A DNA stretch of 50,205 nucleotides from Caryophanales bacterium UBA7642 (GCA_002483745.1 DLIM01000023.1:1-50205), one strand, 5' to 3'; positions 1 through 9,441 are shown, counted from the stretch's first letter. Notes: generated from the sequence alone by a model not told the origin. Made by a program: numbers and translations.

Positions 1-1247
1 TTTTCTAAACTAGTTATACTATCCGGAATTTTGATTGATTTAATTGTAGTATTCTTAAATACGCCGGTTCCAATTAAAGTAACTGGATGTTCTCCATTAG
101 TTCCATCATTATAAGTCGAAGGAATCTCTAGATAAGGATGGGAATTATCAAATCCGGAAACACGATAAGAATTAGTGTTAGTTGAATAAATGTAGCTTAA
201 TCCTTCAGATGTTACTAATTCGGTCTGATTATAAGTTGCCGTTGTTGAGAAGGAACTTTGAATATTAGTAAGAGTCTTATTCCATCCCTTAAAGGTATAA
301 GAGAGACTATTAGAATCCGGTCGAGTAGGAGTCTCTCCTGAATAGGTGGCTGTACCATTATAGTCAACAGTGCAAGTATCTAATTTAATGCCATCGTAGT
401 TAAGGAAAGTAACAGTATATTGATTAACTGTAGATATATATTGAGCAGTAAAGGTAGTATTTGAAGTGATGTTGGTTAAAGGCTTATCCCAGCCTTTAAA
501 GGTAAAGGTATATTGAGCAGTCTTTTCTCTAGTAGGAGCAATACCTGAATAAATTACGGTACTGCCATAATTTACTGAGGCAGTAAAAAGCTTTGTTCCA
601 TCATAGTTAACAAATGTTGCTGTTACCTGATTGAAGGAAGAAGTATATTGGGCAGTGAAGGTAGTATTAGCAGTGATGTTGGTTAAAGGCTTATCCCAGC
701 CGCTAAAGGTATACCTATATTGATCAGTACTAGCTCTAGTAGGTAAAAATTTAATAGGATAAACAGCAGTCCCTCCATATTTGACACTTGCAGTAGCTAA
801 AACCGTATTGTCATAATTAACGAAGGTTACAGTTAAGTTATTGTAAGTTTCACTATACCGAGCAATGAAATAAGTATCTTCTTGGATATTCTTTAATGAT
901 TTGTTCCAACCAGTAAAGGAATAGGAACATGTTTCAGAGTCTTCTCTAGCTGGGATAGCACCTTTATATACAGCATCTTCGCCTTTTTTGACTTGGCCTT
1001 TATATAGAAAACTAGAATCATAATCTAGGAAAGTAACATTAAAATAGGTATCCTCAGGTTGACTTGAAGATGAAATCGAGATCTTTGCTGAAGAAGAATC
1101 AGAGGAATGGTTGTTGTTTGTTGCTGAGGTTGAAGAAGAGGCATTTCCGGTATTTGGCTGATTGCTTGAATCAGGTGTCAAATTACATGAACATAAAGAA
1201 ACAGCTAATAAGATAGTAGATAGAAACATCATTTTTCTTTTTAGCAT
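1..1247 (-). CDS. InlB-repeat / LRR surface lipoprotein, 3' part outside window
   Basis: The frame is open through the left edge, so about 415 N-terminal residues are seen. The signal peptide ends in the lipobox-like LCSC with Cys21 as likely lipidation site. A Ser/Asn/Thr-rich linker (22-65) follows, then four repeats of about 65 residues at 69-131, 138-201, 208-270 and 277-339, each with a VTF.NYD start and an FxGW[ND]K core; these match the Listeria-Bacteroides (Flg_new/InlB B) repeat family. Residues 388-415 (LIGTGVFKNTTIKSIKIP) look like the first BspA-type leucine-rich repeat, so an LRR_5 domain probably continues beyond the window. The start is an ATG with AGAGGA upstream. The role is inferred: a cell-surface adhesion or binding protein. 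Its ligand cannot be told. Confidence 0.85.
   Translation of the reverse strand, partial: MLKRKMMFLSTILLAVSLCSCNLTPDSSNQPNTGNASSSTSATNNNHSSDSSSAKISISSSSQPEDTYFNVTFLDYDSSFLYKGQVKKGEDAVYKGAIPAREDSETCSYSFTGWNKSLKNIQEDTYFIARYSETYNNLTVTFVNYDNTVLATASVKYGGTAVYPIKFLPTRASTDQYRYTFSGWDKPLTNITANTTFTAQYTSSFNQVTATFVNYDGTKLFTASVNYGSTVIYSGIAPTREKTAQYTFTFKGWDKPLTNITSNTTFTAQYISTVNQYTVTFLNYDGIKLDTCTVDYNGTATYSGETPTRPDSNSLSYTFKGWNKTLTNIQSSFSTTATYNQTELVTSEGLSYIYSTNTNSYRVSGFDNSHPYLEIPSTYNDGTNGEHPVTLIGTGVFKNTTIKSIKIPDSITSLE
231..1043 (-). repeat. four in-gene InlB/Flg_new tandem repeats
   Basis: Four tandem copies of a roughly 207-bp unit lie inside the lipoprotein gene. Copies two and three are closest, with near-identical DNA over the segment coding KPLTNIT.NTTFTAQY (around 425-500 and 640-715). 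Such similarity allows copy-number change by recombination. This is a coding repeat, not a CRISPR. Confidence 0.8.
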
Positions 1248-1544
1248 ATGGAATCCTCTTTTCAAGATAACATTATTATTATATTACTTTATAAAAACTT
1301 AAAAAAATAAATTTAATAAAATGGTTAAATATCATGCCATTTTCTTTACTATGCCAAAATAATTGGAAATAATCCTGCTAAGTTTTATGTGACGATGAAT
1401 TAAAAATAGATGAAGCTGAAGACAATTAATTATATTCTTTGAATATCAATCCTTTATGAGTTTGGAAACCACTAGTTGAATCTAACAATATTTTGAAAGC
1501 CAAACTTCTATTTCTAATTTACTATTTGCAAAAACAACTAGATT

Positions 1545-1674
1545 AGCAAAAGCAAACTAATGTACCTTCTTTTGCTTAGTTGAAATAATCCCAGGTAAAC
1601 CATCTAATGTAGATAGTGTAATGGAGTTGGGGAACTCCTGAGCATGTGGCTAGCCCCTTGAGGCTAGTTTTTTT
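1545..1674 (+). ncRNA. candidate structured RNA ending in a terminator
   Basis: Successive perfect stems are visible: AGCAAAAG (1545-1552) with CTTTTGCT (1569-1576), ATCTA with TAGAT near 1600, GGAGTT-GGGG-AACTCC (1623-1638), and CTAGCC/GGCTAG (1650-1667) followed by seven T. No open frame of note lies in it. It ends 340 bp before alaS, so it could be an independent small RNA or an attenuated leader. I do not recognise the class. Confidence 0.4.
1650..1674 (+). terminator. intrinsic terminator in alaS upstream region
   Basis: The stem is CTAGCC with GGCTAG, the loop is six bases, and a run of seven T follows. Confidence 0.65.
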
Positions 1675-1958
1675 AATTTCTCTGATCATACTTAACTGCT
1701 TTTATCGATAACAGGAGGATGATCAAAACCAGTATACACTCTTCCATCCTGATTCTCCTTTGAAAGACAGTGAAAATTTAATGCCCAAAAGCCCCCACAA
1801 CTCGTTTGAAGAGTATAGAAGACAAATGAACATTTAGATTTAGTAATACTTTTTTCTAAAGATGGCTATTTATAGTCAAATTGCTAAAATATTTTTCTTT
1901 TTAGCTGTCTTTTCTTTCTTTCAGTTACTTTACTATCTCTTTTTAGCTATTAAAGTTT

Positions 1959-2004
1959 TATAATTAATAGGCGTTTATATATTAATATATATAATTCATA
2001 GGAG
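1959..2004 (+). promoter_or_regulatory. probable alaS promoter -10 and ribosome site
   Basis: A perfect TATAAT (1959-1964) lies 49 bp before alaS; no convincing -35 was seen. AGGAGA begins at 2000, well placed for the ATG at 2014. Confidence 0.4.
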
Positions 2005-2013
2005 AATCTAACT

Positions 2014-4620
2014 ATGCGTAAAATGACCAGTGATGAAATTAGAGATACTTGGCTGAACTTCTTTAAGAGCAAAGGACACTATATTGAGCCTTCTGCTTCT
2101 TTGATTCCAAACAACGATCCTACTTTGCTTTGGATCAATGCTGGTGTAGCGGCTTTAAAGAAATACTTTGATGGTACTTTGACTCCTAAGCATCGAAGAA
2201 TTACTAATGCTCAAAAGTGCATCAGAACCAATGACATCGATAATGTCGGACATACTGCCCGTCATCACACTTTCTTTGAAATGATGGGTAACTTCTCTAT
2301 CGGAGATTACTTTAGAAATGAAGTAATTCCGTGGGCTTATGAATTATTGACTTCTGATAAATACTTCGGACTAGATAAAGATAAGCTTTTTATCACTTAT
2401 TATCCTGATGACATGGATACTCTTAATCTTTGGATTAAGTGCGGTATCTCTCCTAGCAATATGGTTCCCTGCAAGAACAACTTCTGGGAAATCGGTGAAG
2501 GACCCTGCGGTCCTGATACTGAGATCAATTATGATCGCGGTGAGAAATGGGATCCTAAGCATATTGGCTTAAGACTCTTAAGCGATGACTTAGATAATGA
2601 CCGTTATATTGAGCTTTGGAATATTGTCTTCTCCCAGTTCAACTCTGTTCCTGGTACTCCGAGAAAAGACTATAAGCCTTTACCTCAGAAGAACATTGAT
2701 ACAGGCGCCGGCCTTGAAAGAATCGCCTGCATTATGCAGGGAACTGATACTAACTTCGAGACTGATTTGTTCATGCCTTATATCAATGAGCTTCAGAAGG
2801 AAGCTAAATATCCTTATGAAGGCAACTATAAGCTAGCATATCGAGTAATTGCTGATCATATCCGTTCCATTACTTTTGCTTTAGCTGATGGTGCTGTCTT
2901 CTCGAATGATGGCCGAGGCTATGTCTTAAAGAGACTTTTAAGAAGAGCTTCCCGCTATGCCCAGACTATCGGACTTGAGGCTGGTGCTTTAGCTAAGCTT
3001 GTTCCGCTGGTCGATCAGAATATGTCTCACTTCTATCCTTACTTAAAGGATCATGAAGAGAGAACGATGAAGATGATTCAGAACGAAGAGGATAAGTTTG
3101 CTTCTACTTTGAAGAATGGTGAGAAGCTTCTTGCTAACTATTTAGCTAGACCTGGCGATATGCTTTCAGGCGAGGATGCCTTTAGATTAGCTGATACTTA
3201 TGGCTTCCCTTATGAACTGACTAAGGAAATCACTGAAGATAGCGGCAAGAAAGTCGATGAGAAAGCCTATGAGAAGCTTTTAGCTGATTCCAAGGAATTA
3301 GCTAGAAAATCCCGCGGAACTAGAGAATCTTTCGGCTTACAGTCTAAGGATTTGATTGCCTTTACTACTCCTAGCGAATTTGTTTATGATGACAAGGAAG
3401 TTGATTCTAAGGTCACTGGCTTATTTAAGGATGGAGTCAAGACTGATGAATTGGCTGATGAAGGCGAAGTGGCTTTAGAAAAGACTAACTTCTACGCTGA
3501 GCAAGGCGGCCAGATTGCTGATACTGGCTTTATTAAGAACAAGAACTGTGAATGTGAAGTCACTTTTGTCTCTAAGTCTAACCATGGTCAGCATCTTTTA
3601 CATGTCAAGGTCTTATACGGAACCATTAAAGTCGGGGATGAATTCAAAGAGTCTCCGGATTGGAATAAGAGAGATTTGATCAGAAAGAACCATTCTGCCA
3701 CCCATCTTTTACAGAAAGCCTTACAGGAAATTGTTTCTCCTGAAATCCACCAGGAAGGTGCTTATTATGATGATGAGCTTTTAAGATTCGACTTCAATGC
3801 CGATGAGAAGCTCTCCGATGATGTCTTAAACCAGGTAGAAAGACGAGTCAACGAAGAAATCTTTAAGGCTTTACCGGTCAAGACTGAAATCATGAAGAAG
3901 GAAGATGCCTTAAAGAAGAATGCCATGCATCTCTTCTCTGAGAAATACGGTGATGTAGTCAGAGTCGTATCGATGGGAGACTATTCCACTGAATTCTGCG
4001 GTGGCACTCATGTTGCTAACACTAGCGATATCAATCTCTTTGTGATTGTCTCTGAAGGCGCTATTGCTGCCGGTATCAGAAGAATCACTGCCTATACCGG
4101 AATTAAGGCTTTTGATTACCTTAAGGAGAAGCAGGGTCTCATCAATGAAGCTGCTTCAATTTTGAAAATCAATTCCGATAAGGGTGTCAGAGCTAAGCTC
4201 TTCAGCCTTAATGATCAAGTTACTGATTTAAACAACACTATCAAGAAACTCAGAGAAGAAAACACTAATTCTTTAATGAATGACTTGGATTCTAAGGTTA
4301 CTGCTGTTGGCGATAAGAAGGTCTTAGCCTTGACTTTAAAGGATATGAACCACGAGCAGGAAGAATCCTTAGCTCATAAGCTCATTGATAAGTATCAGGA
4401 CTTAGTTCTTTTTATCGCTTTCGATAATGGTGCCAAGAAGGATATCATGATTGCAAGAGGCAATAAGCTATCTTCTTTAAAGGCTGGCAAGCTGATGAAG
4501 GATGTTTCTAAAGCCTTGGATGGAAGGGGCGGTGGCAAAGATGATGTCGCTTTCGGCGGTACGGCTTCCTTAGCTAACTTTGAGAAAGCTAAAGAAGTCT
4601 TTATGGGACTTATTAAGTGA
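2014..4620 (+). CDS. alaS: alanyl-tRNA synthetase
   Basis: Charges tRNA-Ala with alanine in the cytoplasm. At 868 residues it has the usual length. The class II core (about 1-410) shows SKGHYIEPSASLIP and DTGAGLERIA. The editing domain carries the zinc-type motifs HSATHLL (about 560) and CGGTH (about 662), which hydrolyse mischarged Ser/Gly-tRNA-Ala. The C-terminal DHHA1 domain has the glycine-rich GGGKDD near 838. The ATG follows a good AGGAGA. The stop overlaps the GTG of ruvX by four bases (GTGA), so the two genes are translationally coupled, a common alaS-ruvX arrangement in Bacillota. Confidence 0.97.
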   Translation: MRKMTSDEIRDTWLNFFKSKGHYIEPSASLIPNNDPTLLWINAGVAALKKYFDGTLTPKHRRITNAQKCIRTNDIDNVGHTARHHTFFEMMGNFSIGDYFRNEVIPWAYELLTSDKYFGLDKDKLFITYYPDDMDTLNLWIKCGISPSNMVPCKNNFWEIGEGPCGPDTEINYDRGEKWDPKHIGLRLLSDDLDNDRYIELWNIVFSQFNSVPGTPRKDYKPLPQKNIDTGAGLERIACIMQGTDTNFETDLFMPYINELQKEAKYPYEGNYKLAYRVIADHIRSITFALADGAVFSNDGRGYVLKRLLRRASRYAQTIGLEAGALAKLVPLVDQNMSHFYPYLKDHEERTMKMIQNEEDKFASTLKNGEKLLANYLARPGDMLSGEDAFRLADTYGFPYELTKEITEDSGKKVDEKAYEKLLADSKELARKSRGTRESFGLQSKDLIAFTTPSEFVYDDKEVDSKVTGLFKDGVKTDELADEGEVALEKTNFYAEQGGQIADTGFIKNKNCECEVTFVSKSNHGQHLLHVKVLYGTIKVGDEFKESPDWNKRDLIRKNHSATHLLQKALQEIVSPEIHQEGAYYDDELLRFDFNADEKLSDDVLNQVERRVNEEIFKALPVKTEIMKKEDALKKNAMHLFSEKYGDVVRVVSMGDYSTEFCGGTHVANTSDINLFVIVSEGAIAAGIRRITAYTGIKAFDYLKEKQGLINEAASILKINSDKGVRAKLFSLNDQVTDLNNTIKKLREENTNSLMNDLDSKVTAVGDKKVLALTLKDMNHEQEESLAHKLIDKYQDLVLFIAFDNGAKKDIMIARGNKLSSLKAGKLMKDVSKALDGRGGGKDDVAFGGTASLANFEKAKEVFMGLIK

Positions 4621-5045
4621 AGAAAAACATCTTAGCCCTTGACTTAGGAAAAGGATCCTTAGGGATTGCTATTTCCCGGTCCGGTATGTTCATCACCCCT
4701 TTAGCTAATCCCCGTTTCCATATGGATCAGTATCAGGAAGATATTGATTTCCTAAAAGATCTCTTAAAGAAAGAAAAAGTTGAAACCTTTTTGATTGGCT
4801 ATCCTTCCTATCCTTCTGGAGATCCCTGCGAAATGTCATTGATTGTCGATGACTTCATCAAACTGCTCAATAAAGAGTTTCCTAACATTCCGGTTATCAA
4901 GCAAGATGAAAGAGAATCTACTAAGGAAGCTAGTTCCCTTCTTCATGAAAACGGACTCAATACTAAAAAGCAGCATAAGTCGATTGATGCTACCGCTGCC
5001 TGCGTGATACTAGATAGATACTTAAAAAGTATTAATCAGATATAA
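4617..5045 (+). CDS. ruvX: YqgF/RuvX pre-16S rRNA nuclease family protein
   Basis: RNase H-fold protein of 142 residues, the family norm. The first strand LALDLGKGSLGIA carries the metal-binding Asp and DxG. KQDERESTKEAS and the C-terminal SIDATAACVIL match the family's later acidic motifs. Family members process the 5' end of 16S rRNA and were earlier called putative Holliday junction resolvases. Starts at a GTG inside the alaS stop region, so expression depends on alaS. A terminator follows at once. Confidence 0.92.
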   Translation: MKKNILALDLGKGSLGIAISRSGMFITPLANPRFHMDQYQEDIDFLKDLLKKEKVETFLIGYPSYPSGDPCEMSLIVDDFIKLLNKEFPNIPVIKQDERESTKEASSLLHENGLNTKKQHKSIDATAACVILDRYLKSINQI

Positions 5046-5047
5046 AG

Positions 5048-5088
5048 AAAAAACTGCCTAGTAGCAATTAGCTATTTGGCAGTTTTTT
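5048..5088. terminator. bidirectional terminator between ruvX and ABC exporter
   Basis: AAAAACTGCC pairs with GGCAGTTTTT around a loop of about 20 bases. T runs flank both sides, fitting convergent ruvX and the minus-strand exporter genes. Confidence 0.8.
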
Positions 5089-5090
5089 AT

Positions 5091-6839
5091 TTAGTTGAAC
5101 TGTGAATTGTAGAGAGAGCAGTAGAAGCCTTTCTTGTTCATTAAGGCTTCATGACTGCCTTTCTCGATGATATGGCCGTCTTTCAAAACGAGAATCAAGT
5201 CAGCTCCTTTAATGGTTGATAAGCGGTGAGCAATGACAATGGAGGTTTTCTTAGCCATCATCTTGTCGAAGGCTTCACCAATCTTCTTTTCGGTTCTGGT
5301 ATCAACGTTAGAGGTAGCTTCATCAAGTATCACAATATTAGGATCTAGAAGCATGACTCTAGCAATAGTCAACAGCTGTCTTTCGCCTTCCGATAAACCG
5401 GCTTTTGAGGAAATCATTGTATTGTAGCCATCAGGTAGAGTCTTAATGAAGTTATCAGCGTTAGCTTTCTTACAGGCTTCTATGACTTCTTCATCACTGG
5501 CATCTGACTTAGCATAGCGAACATTTTCGAGGATGGTGCCTTTAAAGACCCAAGTATCCTGAAGCACCATTCCGAAATTGCTTCTTAAGGAAGACTTTCT
5601 AATGTCAGTTCCTTTAATTCCGTTATAGGTCACATCCCCTTTGACAGGATCATAGAATCTCATTAAGACATTGATTAAAGTGGTCTTACCGGCTCCGGTG
5701 GGTCCAACAATCGCAACCTTTTCACCTTCTTTGATGGTTTGGCTAAAGTCTTCAATCAGATGCTGATCTTTTTCATAGGCAAAGGACATATCATTGAAGG
5801 AAATCTCCTTGATTCCCTTTACTTCTTTTTTGCCAGTATCAATATCGTCTTCTTTGTTTAGGAAGCTATTGATTCTCTTGAAGGAGAAAGAAGCCGTTTC
5901 AAACTCTGAGACAACGGAGGAGATTTCATTGAAAGGCTTTGTATATTCGGTAGTGTAGCTTAAGAAAGAAGATAAGGAACCGATAGTCATAGCAAGTATA
6001 GGATAACTAGCGGTATACATAATCATGATGATACCGGAGATTCCGATGATGGCATAGATAGTATTATTGACAAGCCTTGTTGAGGGATTAGTCCAGCTAG
6101 CCGAGAACTGAGCTACTTGTCCTTCTTTTCTTAGCTTTTCATCTCTCTTTTTGAACTCATCCAATGATCTTTCTTGGTAGTTAAGAGACTGAATAGTAGA
6201 AGCGTTGTTGATGGATTCTAGGGATAATGAGTTTAAGTCAGACATCAATTGAGCCTGCTTCTTGAAGTGCTTGTGGGAGAAAGTAGCTACAAACTTGCTG
6301 ACTAGGATACTTAAGGGTGAAAGGATGATGACACCTAAAGCAAGAATCCAATTGACTGTGAACATCATCACGACAGTAATCAGGATGGTTAATACGCCTT
6401 GAACTAACTGTTTGAAGACGGAATAGATGCCATTAGCGATATTCTCGACATCTCCGATTTCATACTGGACGAGATTTCCGATTGTATCGGAATCGACATC
6501 CTTGATAGAGATGCTGTTGAATTTCTTAAAGACATCATCTCTGATTCTCTTTACGGCATGCTGGGTCATGACTCCAACCTGGTATTCAAAGATATAGTCG
6601 AAGAAGACACCTAATACTGCTAATCCTAGGCAGATAGATAAATATAAGGCGATGAGGTTAGTGTTGACGTTAATGACAAAGATACCATCAGTTACTTTAC
6701 CTAAGGCATCGAGAGATTTACCGACAAGATAAGGAACCATCAATTGAGAGATTAAGAAGACTAAGACGGAGATGAAGGAGAGAATGATAGCTTTCTTTTC
6801 AGGTAGCAAATAGTTCTTCAAGCGTTCTTTGATTTCCAT
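5091..6839 (-). CDS. ABC exporter half-transporter, catalytically complete NBD
   Basis: Fused membrane and ATPase subunit (582 residues) of the multidrug/lipid exporter type. Six membrane helices fill about 15-320. The NBD has Walker A GPTGAGKTT (about 379), a Q-loop LQDTWVFKGT, a signature altered to LSEGERQ, Walker B ending ILDEATS with the catalytic Glu, and H-loop IAHRLST. Two bases separate it from the upstream partner gene, and together they form a heterodimer (see partner). The substrate is unknown; drugs, peptides or lipids are all possible. Confidence 0.92.
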   Translation of the reverse strand: MEIKERLKNYLLPEKKAIILSFISVLVFLISQLMVPYLVGKSLDALGKVTDGIFVINVNTNLIALYLSICLGLAVLGVFFDYIFEYQVGVMTQHAVKRIRDDVFKKFNSISIKDVDSDTIGNLVQYEIGDVENIANGIYSVFKQLVQGVLTILITVVMMFTVNWILALGVIILSPLSILVSKFVATFSHKHFKKQAQLMSDLNSLSLESINNASTIQSLNYQERSLDEFKKRDEKLRKEGQVAQFSASWTNPSTRLVNNTIYAIIGISGIIMIMYTASYPILAMTIGSLSSFLSYTTEYTKPFNEISSVVSEFETASFSFKRINSFLNKEDDIDTGKKEVKGIKEISFNDMSFAYEKDQHLIEDFSQTIKEGEKVAIVGPTGAGKTTLINVLMRFYDPVKGDVTYNGIKGTDIRKSSLRSNFGMVLQDTWVFKGTILENVRYAKSDASDEEVIEACKKANADNFIKTLPDGYNTMISSKAGLSEGERQLLTIARVMLLDPNIVILDEATSNVDTRTEKKIGEAFDKMMAKKTSIVIAHRLSTIKGADLILVLKDGHIIEKGSHEALMNKKGFYCSLYNSQFN

Positions 6840-6841
6840 AA

Positions 6842-8662
6842 CTATTTAGCTCCTTTCTGAGTCTGAGACTCATAAGTTTCTAAATAAATCGGGCAGGTAT
6901 TAAGAAGTTCTTCATGTTTGCCTTTAGCTACTATCTTTCCAGCTTCTAGAACTAGAATCAGGTCACAGTCAGAGACAGTTGAGACTCTTTGAGAGATGAT
7001 GACTTTAGTGATATCCGGATATTCCTGCTTAAGATTGTTTCTAACTTTTCTATCAGTCAATAGATCTAGAGCACTAGTAGAATCATCAAGTATTAAGACT
7101 TCGGGATTCTTGACTAAGGCTCTTGCAATACAAAGTCTTTGCCTTTGACCGCCGGAGAAGTTCTTACCGCCTTCTTCAACTTCATGGTCTAAAAAATCCG
7201 GGTATTTAGAGACAAATTCATAGGATAAAGAATCTTTTAAGGCAGCAACCAAGGTTTCTTCGTTTGCAGAGGGATTACCCATTAAGAGATTAGTTCTGAT
7301 AGTCCCTTTAAAGAGAACGGATTTTTGTGGGACTAAGCCGATTTCTTCTCTTAAGGAAGTTAAACGGTAGTCTTTAATGTTGTGTCCTTTATAATCGACT
7401 TCCCCTTTTGAGGCATCTAGGAATCTTTCCATCATATTGATAAGGGTGGACTTTCCGCTTCCTGTTCCACCGATGATTCCTAAGGACTGCCCTTTATTGA
7501 GTGAAAAATCAATGTCGGTTAAGGCATTGTTACCAGAATCCTTATAGGCTAAATAGACATCGTGGAAGGAATAGATTTCTTCTCCTTTGTTGATGACTTG
7601 GCTAATAGCATTTCTGTCATCAACAATTGAGGGATTGACAGCCAATAAAGAATCGACTCTTTTGATGGAGACTAAGGATTTGGTGAAGATCATGACTAGA
7701 TTAGTTAACAAGACCAGAGTCTGGAAGATCTGATCAAGATAGCTGACTTCGGTGATGATGGTAGACGGTAAAAGGGTATAGCCTAGGAATTCTATTCCGT
7801 TTGCCATACTGAATCCGCCTAATAATACAACTGCGATGGTTGCTAAAGAAACAACGGCAAAGGTAAGAGGATTGATCCAGGCATTCATTTTGCTGACCTG
7901 AATGGATTCTTTTTGGTATTCTTCTGTTCCTGAACTGAACTTCTTTTCTTCATAACCGGCTTTGTTGAAGGCTCTTACGACTCTGGCTCCTTCTAAGTCA
8001 TCACTGGCTAAGGATGAAAGATTATCTAAATCCGACTGGATAACTAAATACTGTTTACTGGCTCTAGTCATAAAGAAGAAAATAATAATAAGGATAATAG
8101 GGATGATAGCTAGGAAGACTAAGCCTATCTGCCAATCAAGGATAAAGGAGATAACTAAGGATCCTAAAATAATAAAAGGCGCTCTTACTCCTAATCTGAT
8201 GAAGAAGAGGACTCCTTGCTGTACTTGATATGAATCAGAATTAAGGATAGTTAAAATCTTACTGGTTCCGAAGACTTCCATGTCTTTCTTGCTCAAGCCT
8301 AGGATTCTCTCATATAGGGAATTTCTTACTTCTGTTCCCACTTTTGTAGCTGCATAGGCAGCGATATATTGGCAGACCATAGTGGTACAAAAACCGATGA
8401 TTCCCATTAGAAGAATAATAAATCCACCAATGATGGCGTAGTTTAAAGCGGGATTATTTGGAACCCAAGTTCCAAATAGAGAAATAAAGGAACCAAGAGC
8501 ATTAGAAATCGCATCTCTAGAAGAGCCAAAAGAAAGATCAATGATTGCTTTCATGAAAAGCGGAATCAAAAGGTCGAAAACAGCTTCAATCATTTTGATG
8601 ATAGGTCCAACGATGAAGGCCCAAAGACTCTTTTTACAAGCTTGCTTAACTGTGGTTATCAT
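6842..8662 (-). CDS. ABC exporter half-transporter, degenerate NBD partner
   Basis: A 606-residue six-helix transporter with fused NBD, first gene of the pair. Walker A GGTGSGKST (about 397) and signature FSGGQRQR are canonical, but Walker B ends ILDDSTS, with Asp in place of the catalytic Glu, and the H-loop reads ISQRVST, with Gln in place of His. This is the pattern of the degenerate site in heterodimeric exporters such as TM287/288 and BmrCD. The partner instead has a complete Walker B but an altered signature, as expected for one consensus and one degenerate ATP site. The ribosome site is weak; the ATG lies in the AT-rich 8663-8760 stretch that must hold its promoter. Confidence 0.92.
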   Translation of the reverse strand: MITTVKQACKKSLWAFIVGPIIKMIEAVFDLLIPLFMKAIIDLSFGSSRDAISNALGSFISLFGTWVPNNPALNYAIIGGFIILLMGIIGFCTTMVCQYIAAYAATKVGTEVRNSLYERILGLSKKDMEVFGTSKILTILNSDSYQVQQGVLFFIRLGVRAPFIILGSLVISFILDWQIGLVFLAIIPIILIIIFFFMTRASKQYLVIQSDLDNLSSLASDDLEGARVVRAFNKAGYEEKKFSSGTEEYQKESIQVSKMNAWINPLTFAVVSLATIAVVLLGGFSMANGIEFLGYTLLPSTIITEVSYLDQIFQTLVLLTNLVMIFTKSLVSIKRVDSLLAVNPSIVDDRNAISQVINKGEEIYSFHDVYLAYKDSGNNALTDIDFSLNKGQSLGIIGGTGSGKSTLINMMERFLDASKGEVDYKGHNIKDYRLTSLREEIGLVPQKSVLFKGTIRTNLLMGNPSANEETLVAALKDSLSYEFVSKYPDFLDHEVEEGGKNFSGGQRQRLCIARALVKNPEVLILDDSTSALDLLTDRKVRNNLKQEYPDITKVIISQRVSTVSDCDLILVLEAGKIVAKGKHEELLNTCPIYLETYESQTQKGAK

Positions 8663-8808
8663 TTTAATTGTTATTTTAGTGTAACCTATTTTATAGTATT
8701 AATCTTTCTAAATGAACTTATTTTTACCAATTATTAGCATTCTTCTCTAGCCTCAAAACCGGAATTATTGAACACTAGCCAGTAAAAGGTCAACTCTTTG
8801 CCATTTTA

Positions 8809-8838
8809 TTGACATTCTTTTTAGAAACAAGGTATAAT
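8809..8838 (+). promoter_or_regulatory. consensus promoter of the rimP-infB operon
   Basis: TTGACA (8809-8814) and TATAAT (8833-8838) are both perfect, with an 18-bp spacer. It predicts a transcript starting near 8845 with a leader of about 100 nt. Confidence 0.85.
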
Positions 8839-8844
8839 ACTCCT

Positions 8845-8946
8845 GCCAAAAGAAGTTTTGGCTACTGGGACAGTCCCAGTACATTCTTAATCAAGAAATT
8901 AAGAGTGGACCCCAAGGTCCACTCTTTCTTTTTAGGGAGGTAAGCG
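8845..8946 (+). promoter_or_regulatory. rimP leader with internal terminator
   Basis: The leader holds a palindrome ACTGGGAC/GTCCCAGT (8864-8880), a weak CTTAAT/ATTAAG hairpin, and a strong terminator: AGAGTGGACC / GGTCCACTCT (8902-8925) with T-rich tail to 8933. The tail runs directly into the ribosome site AGGGAGG, so all operon transcription must read through it. Bacillus subtilis is known to control this operon by NusA-dependent termination in its leader; that this leader works the same way is inference. Confidence 0.65.
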
Positions 8947-9408
8947 ATGGACCAAGAAGTTCTTACTGCAGTCAAAGATGTTCTTAAGAAAAAGGCTGAT
9001 GAAATGGGCCTGCAGTTAGTCAATGTTCGTTTCTACAATGATGCTGAAAATGGCCTGACTTTAGAGGTATTTGTTGATAAAGATTACAATATTAATCTCG
9101 ATGATATCTCTAAATATACGGAACTTGTCTCTCCTCTTCTTGATGAAATCCCTGGGCTTACTGATAGCTACTTGCTTGATATCTCTTCTGGAGGATCGGA
9201 TAGGATCATACCTAATGAGGATGTTAAGAAACTAATAGGACACTATCTCGATATCACCTTAAAGAAAGGCGATGAGAAGCTATTAGCCAAGGTAGTTAGT
9301 TCTGATGAAGGCGGCTTCACTGTTCTCTACTTCATTAAGGGACGTAAGAAGCAGGTTTATCTAAAATTTGTCGATGTTAAACAGTTGAAGATGGGCTACA
9401 AGGCCTAA
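8947..9408 (+). CDS. rimP: ribosome maturation factor RimP
   Basis: 153-residue 30S assembly factor. The N-terminal alpha/beta domain contains EVFVDKDYNINLDDISKYT, and LLDISSGGSDRI matches the family LEVSSPGxDRP strand with a few changes. The C-terminal SH3-like domain starts near residue 90 (HYLDITLKKG). AGGGAGG lies six bases before the ATG. First gene of the operon, directly before nusA as is usual. Confidence 0.93.
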   Translation: MDQEVLTAVKDVLKKKADEMGLQLVNVRFYNDAENGLTLEVFVDKDYNINLDDISKYTELVSPLLDEIPGLTDSYLLDISSGGSDRIIPNEDVKKLIGHYLDITLKKGDEKLLAKVVSSDEGGFTVLYFIKGRKKQVYLKFVDVKQLKMGYKA

Positions 9409-9441
9409 GACAAATAAACATTCATATTGGAGGAATGAAAA

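Larger units (their letters stand above)
1248..2013. other. intergenic region upstream of alaS
   Basis: This long AT-rich gap holds the divergent promoters and a structured element (separate entry). On the minus side a TATAAT-like box at 1278-1283 could serve the lipoprotein. A short open frame at 1712-1837 (its in-frame ATG at 1781 gives 18 codons ending RRQMNI) has coding-like composition but no ribosome site; it may be a decayed gene remnant. I looked for a T-box before alaS and did not find its conserved antiterminator bulge sequence. Confidence 0.4.

Noticed and set aside
231..1043. Repeats at the left end as a CRISPR array
   Set aside because: The roughly 207-bp units are coding InlB repeats in a lipoprotein, without short identical repeats and unique spacers.
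1675..2013. T-box riboswitch for alaS
   Set aside because: No AGGGUGGNACCGCG-like antiterminator sequence nor specifier arrangement was found.
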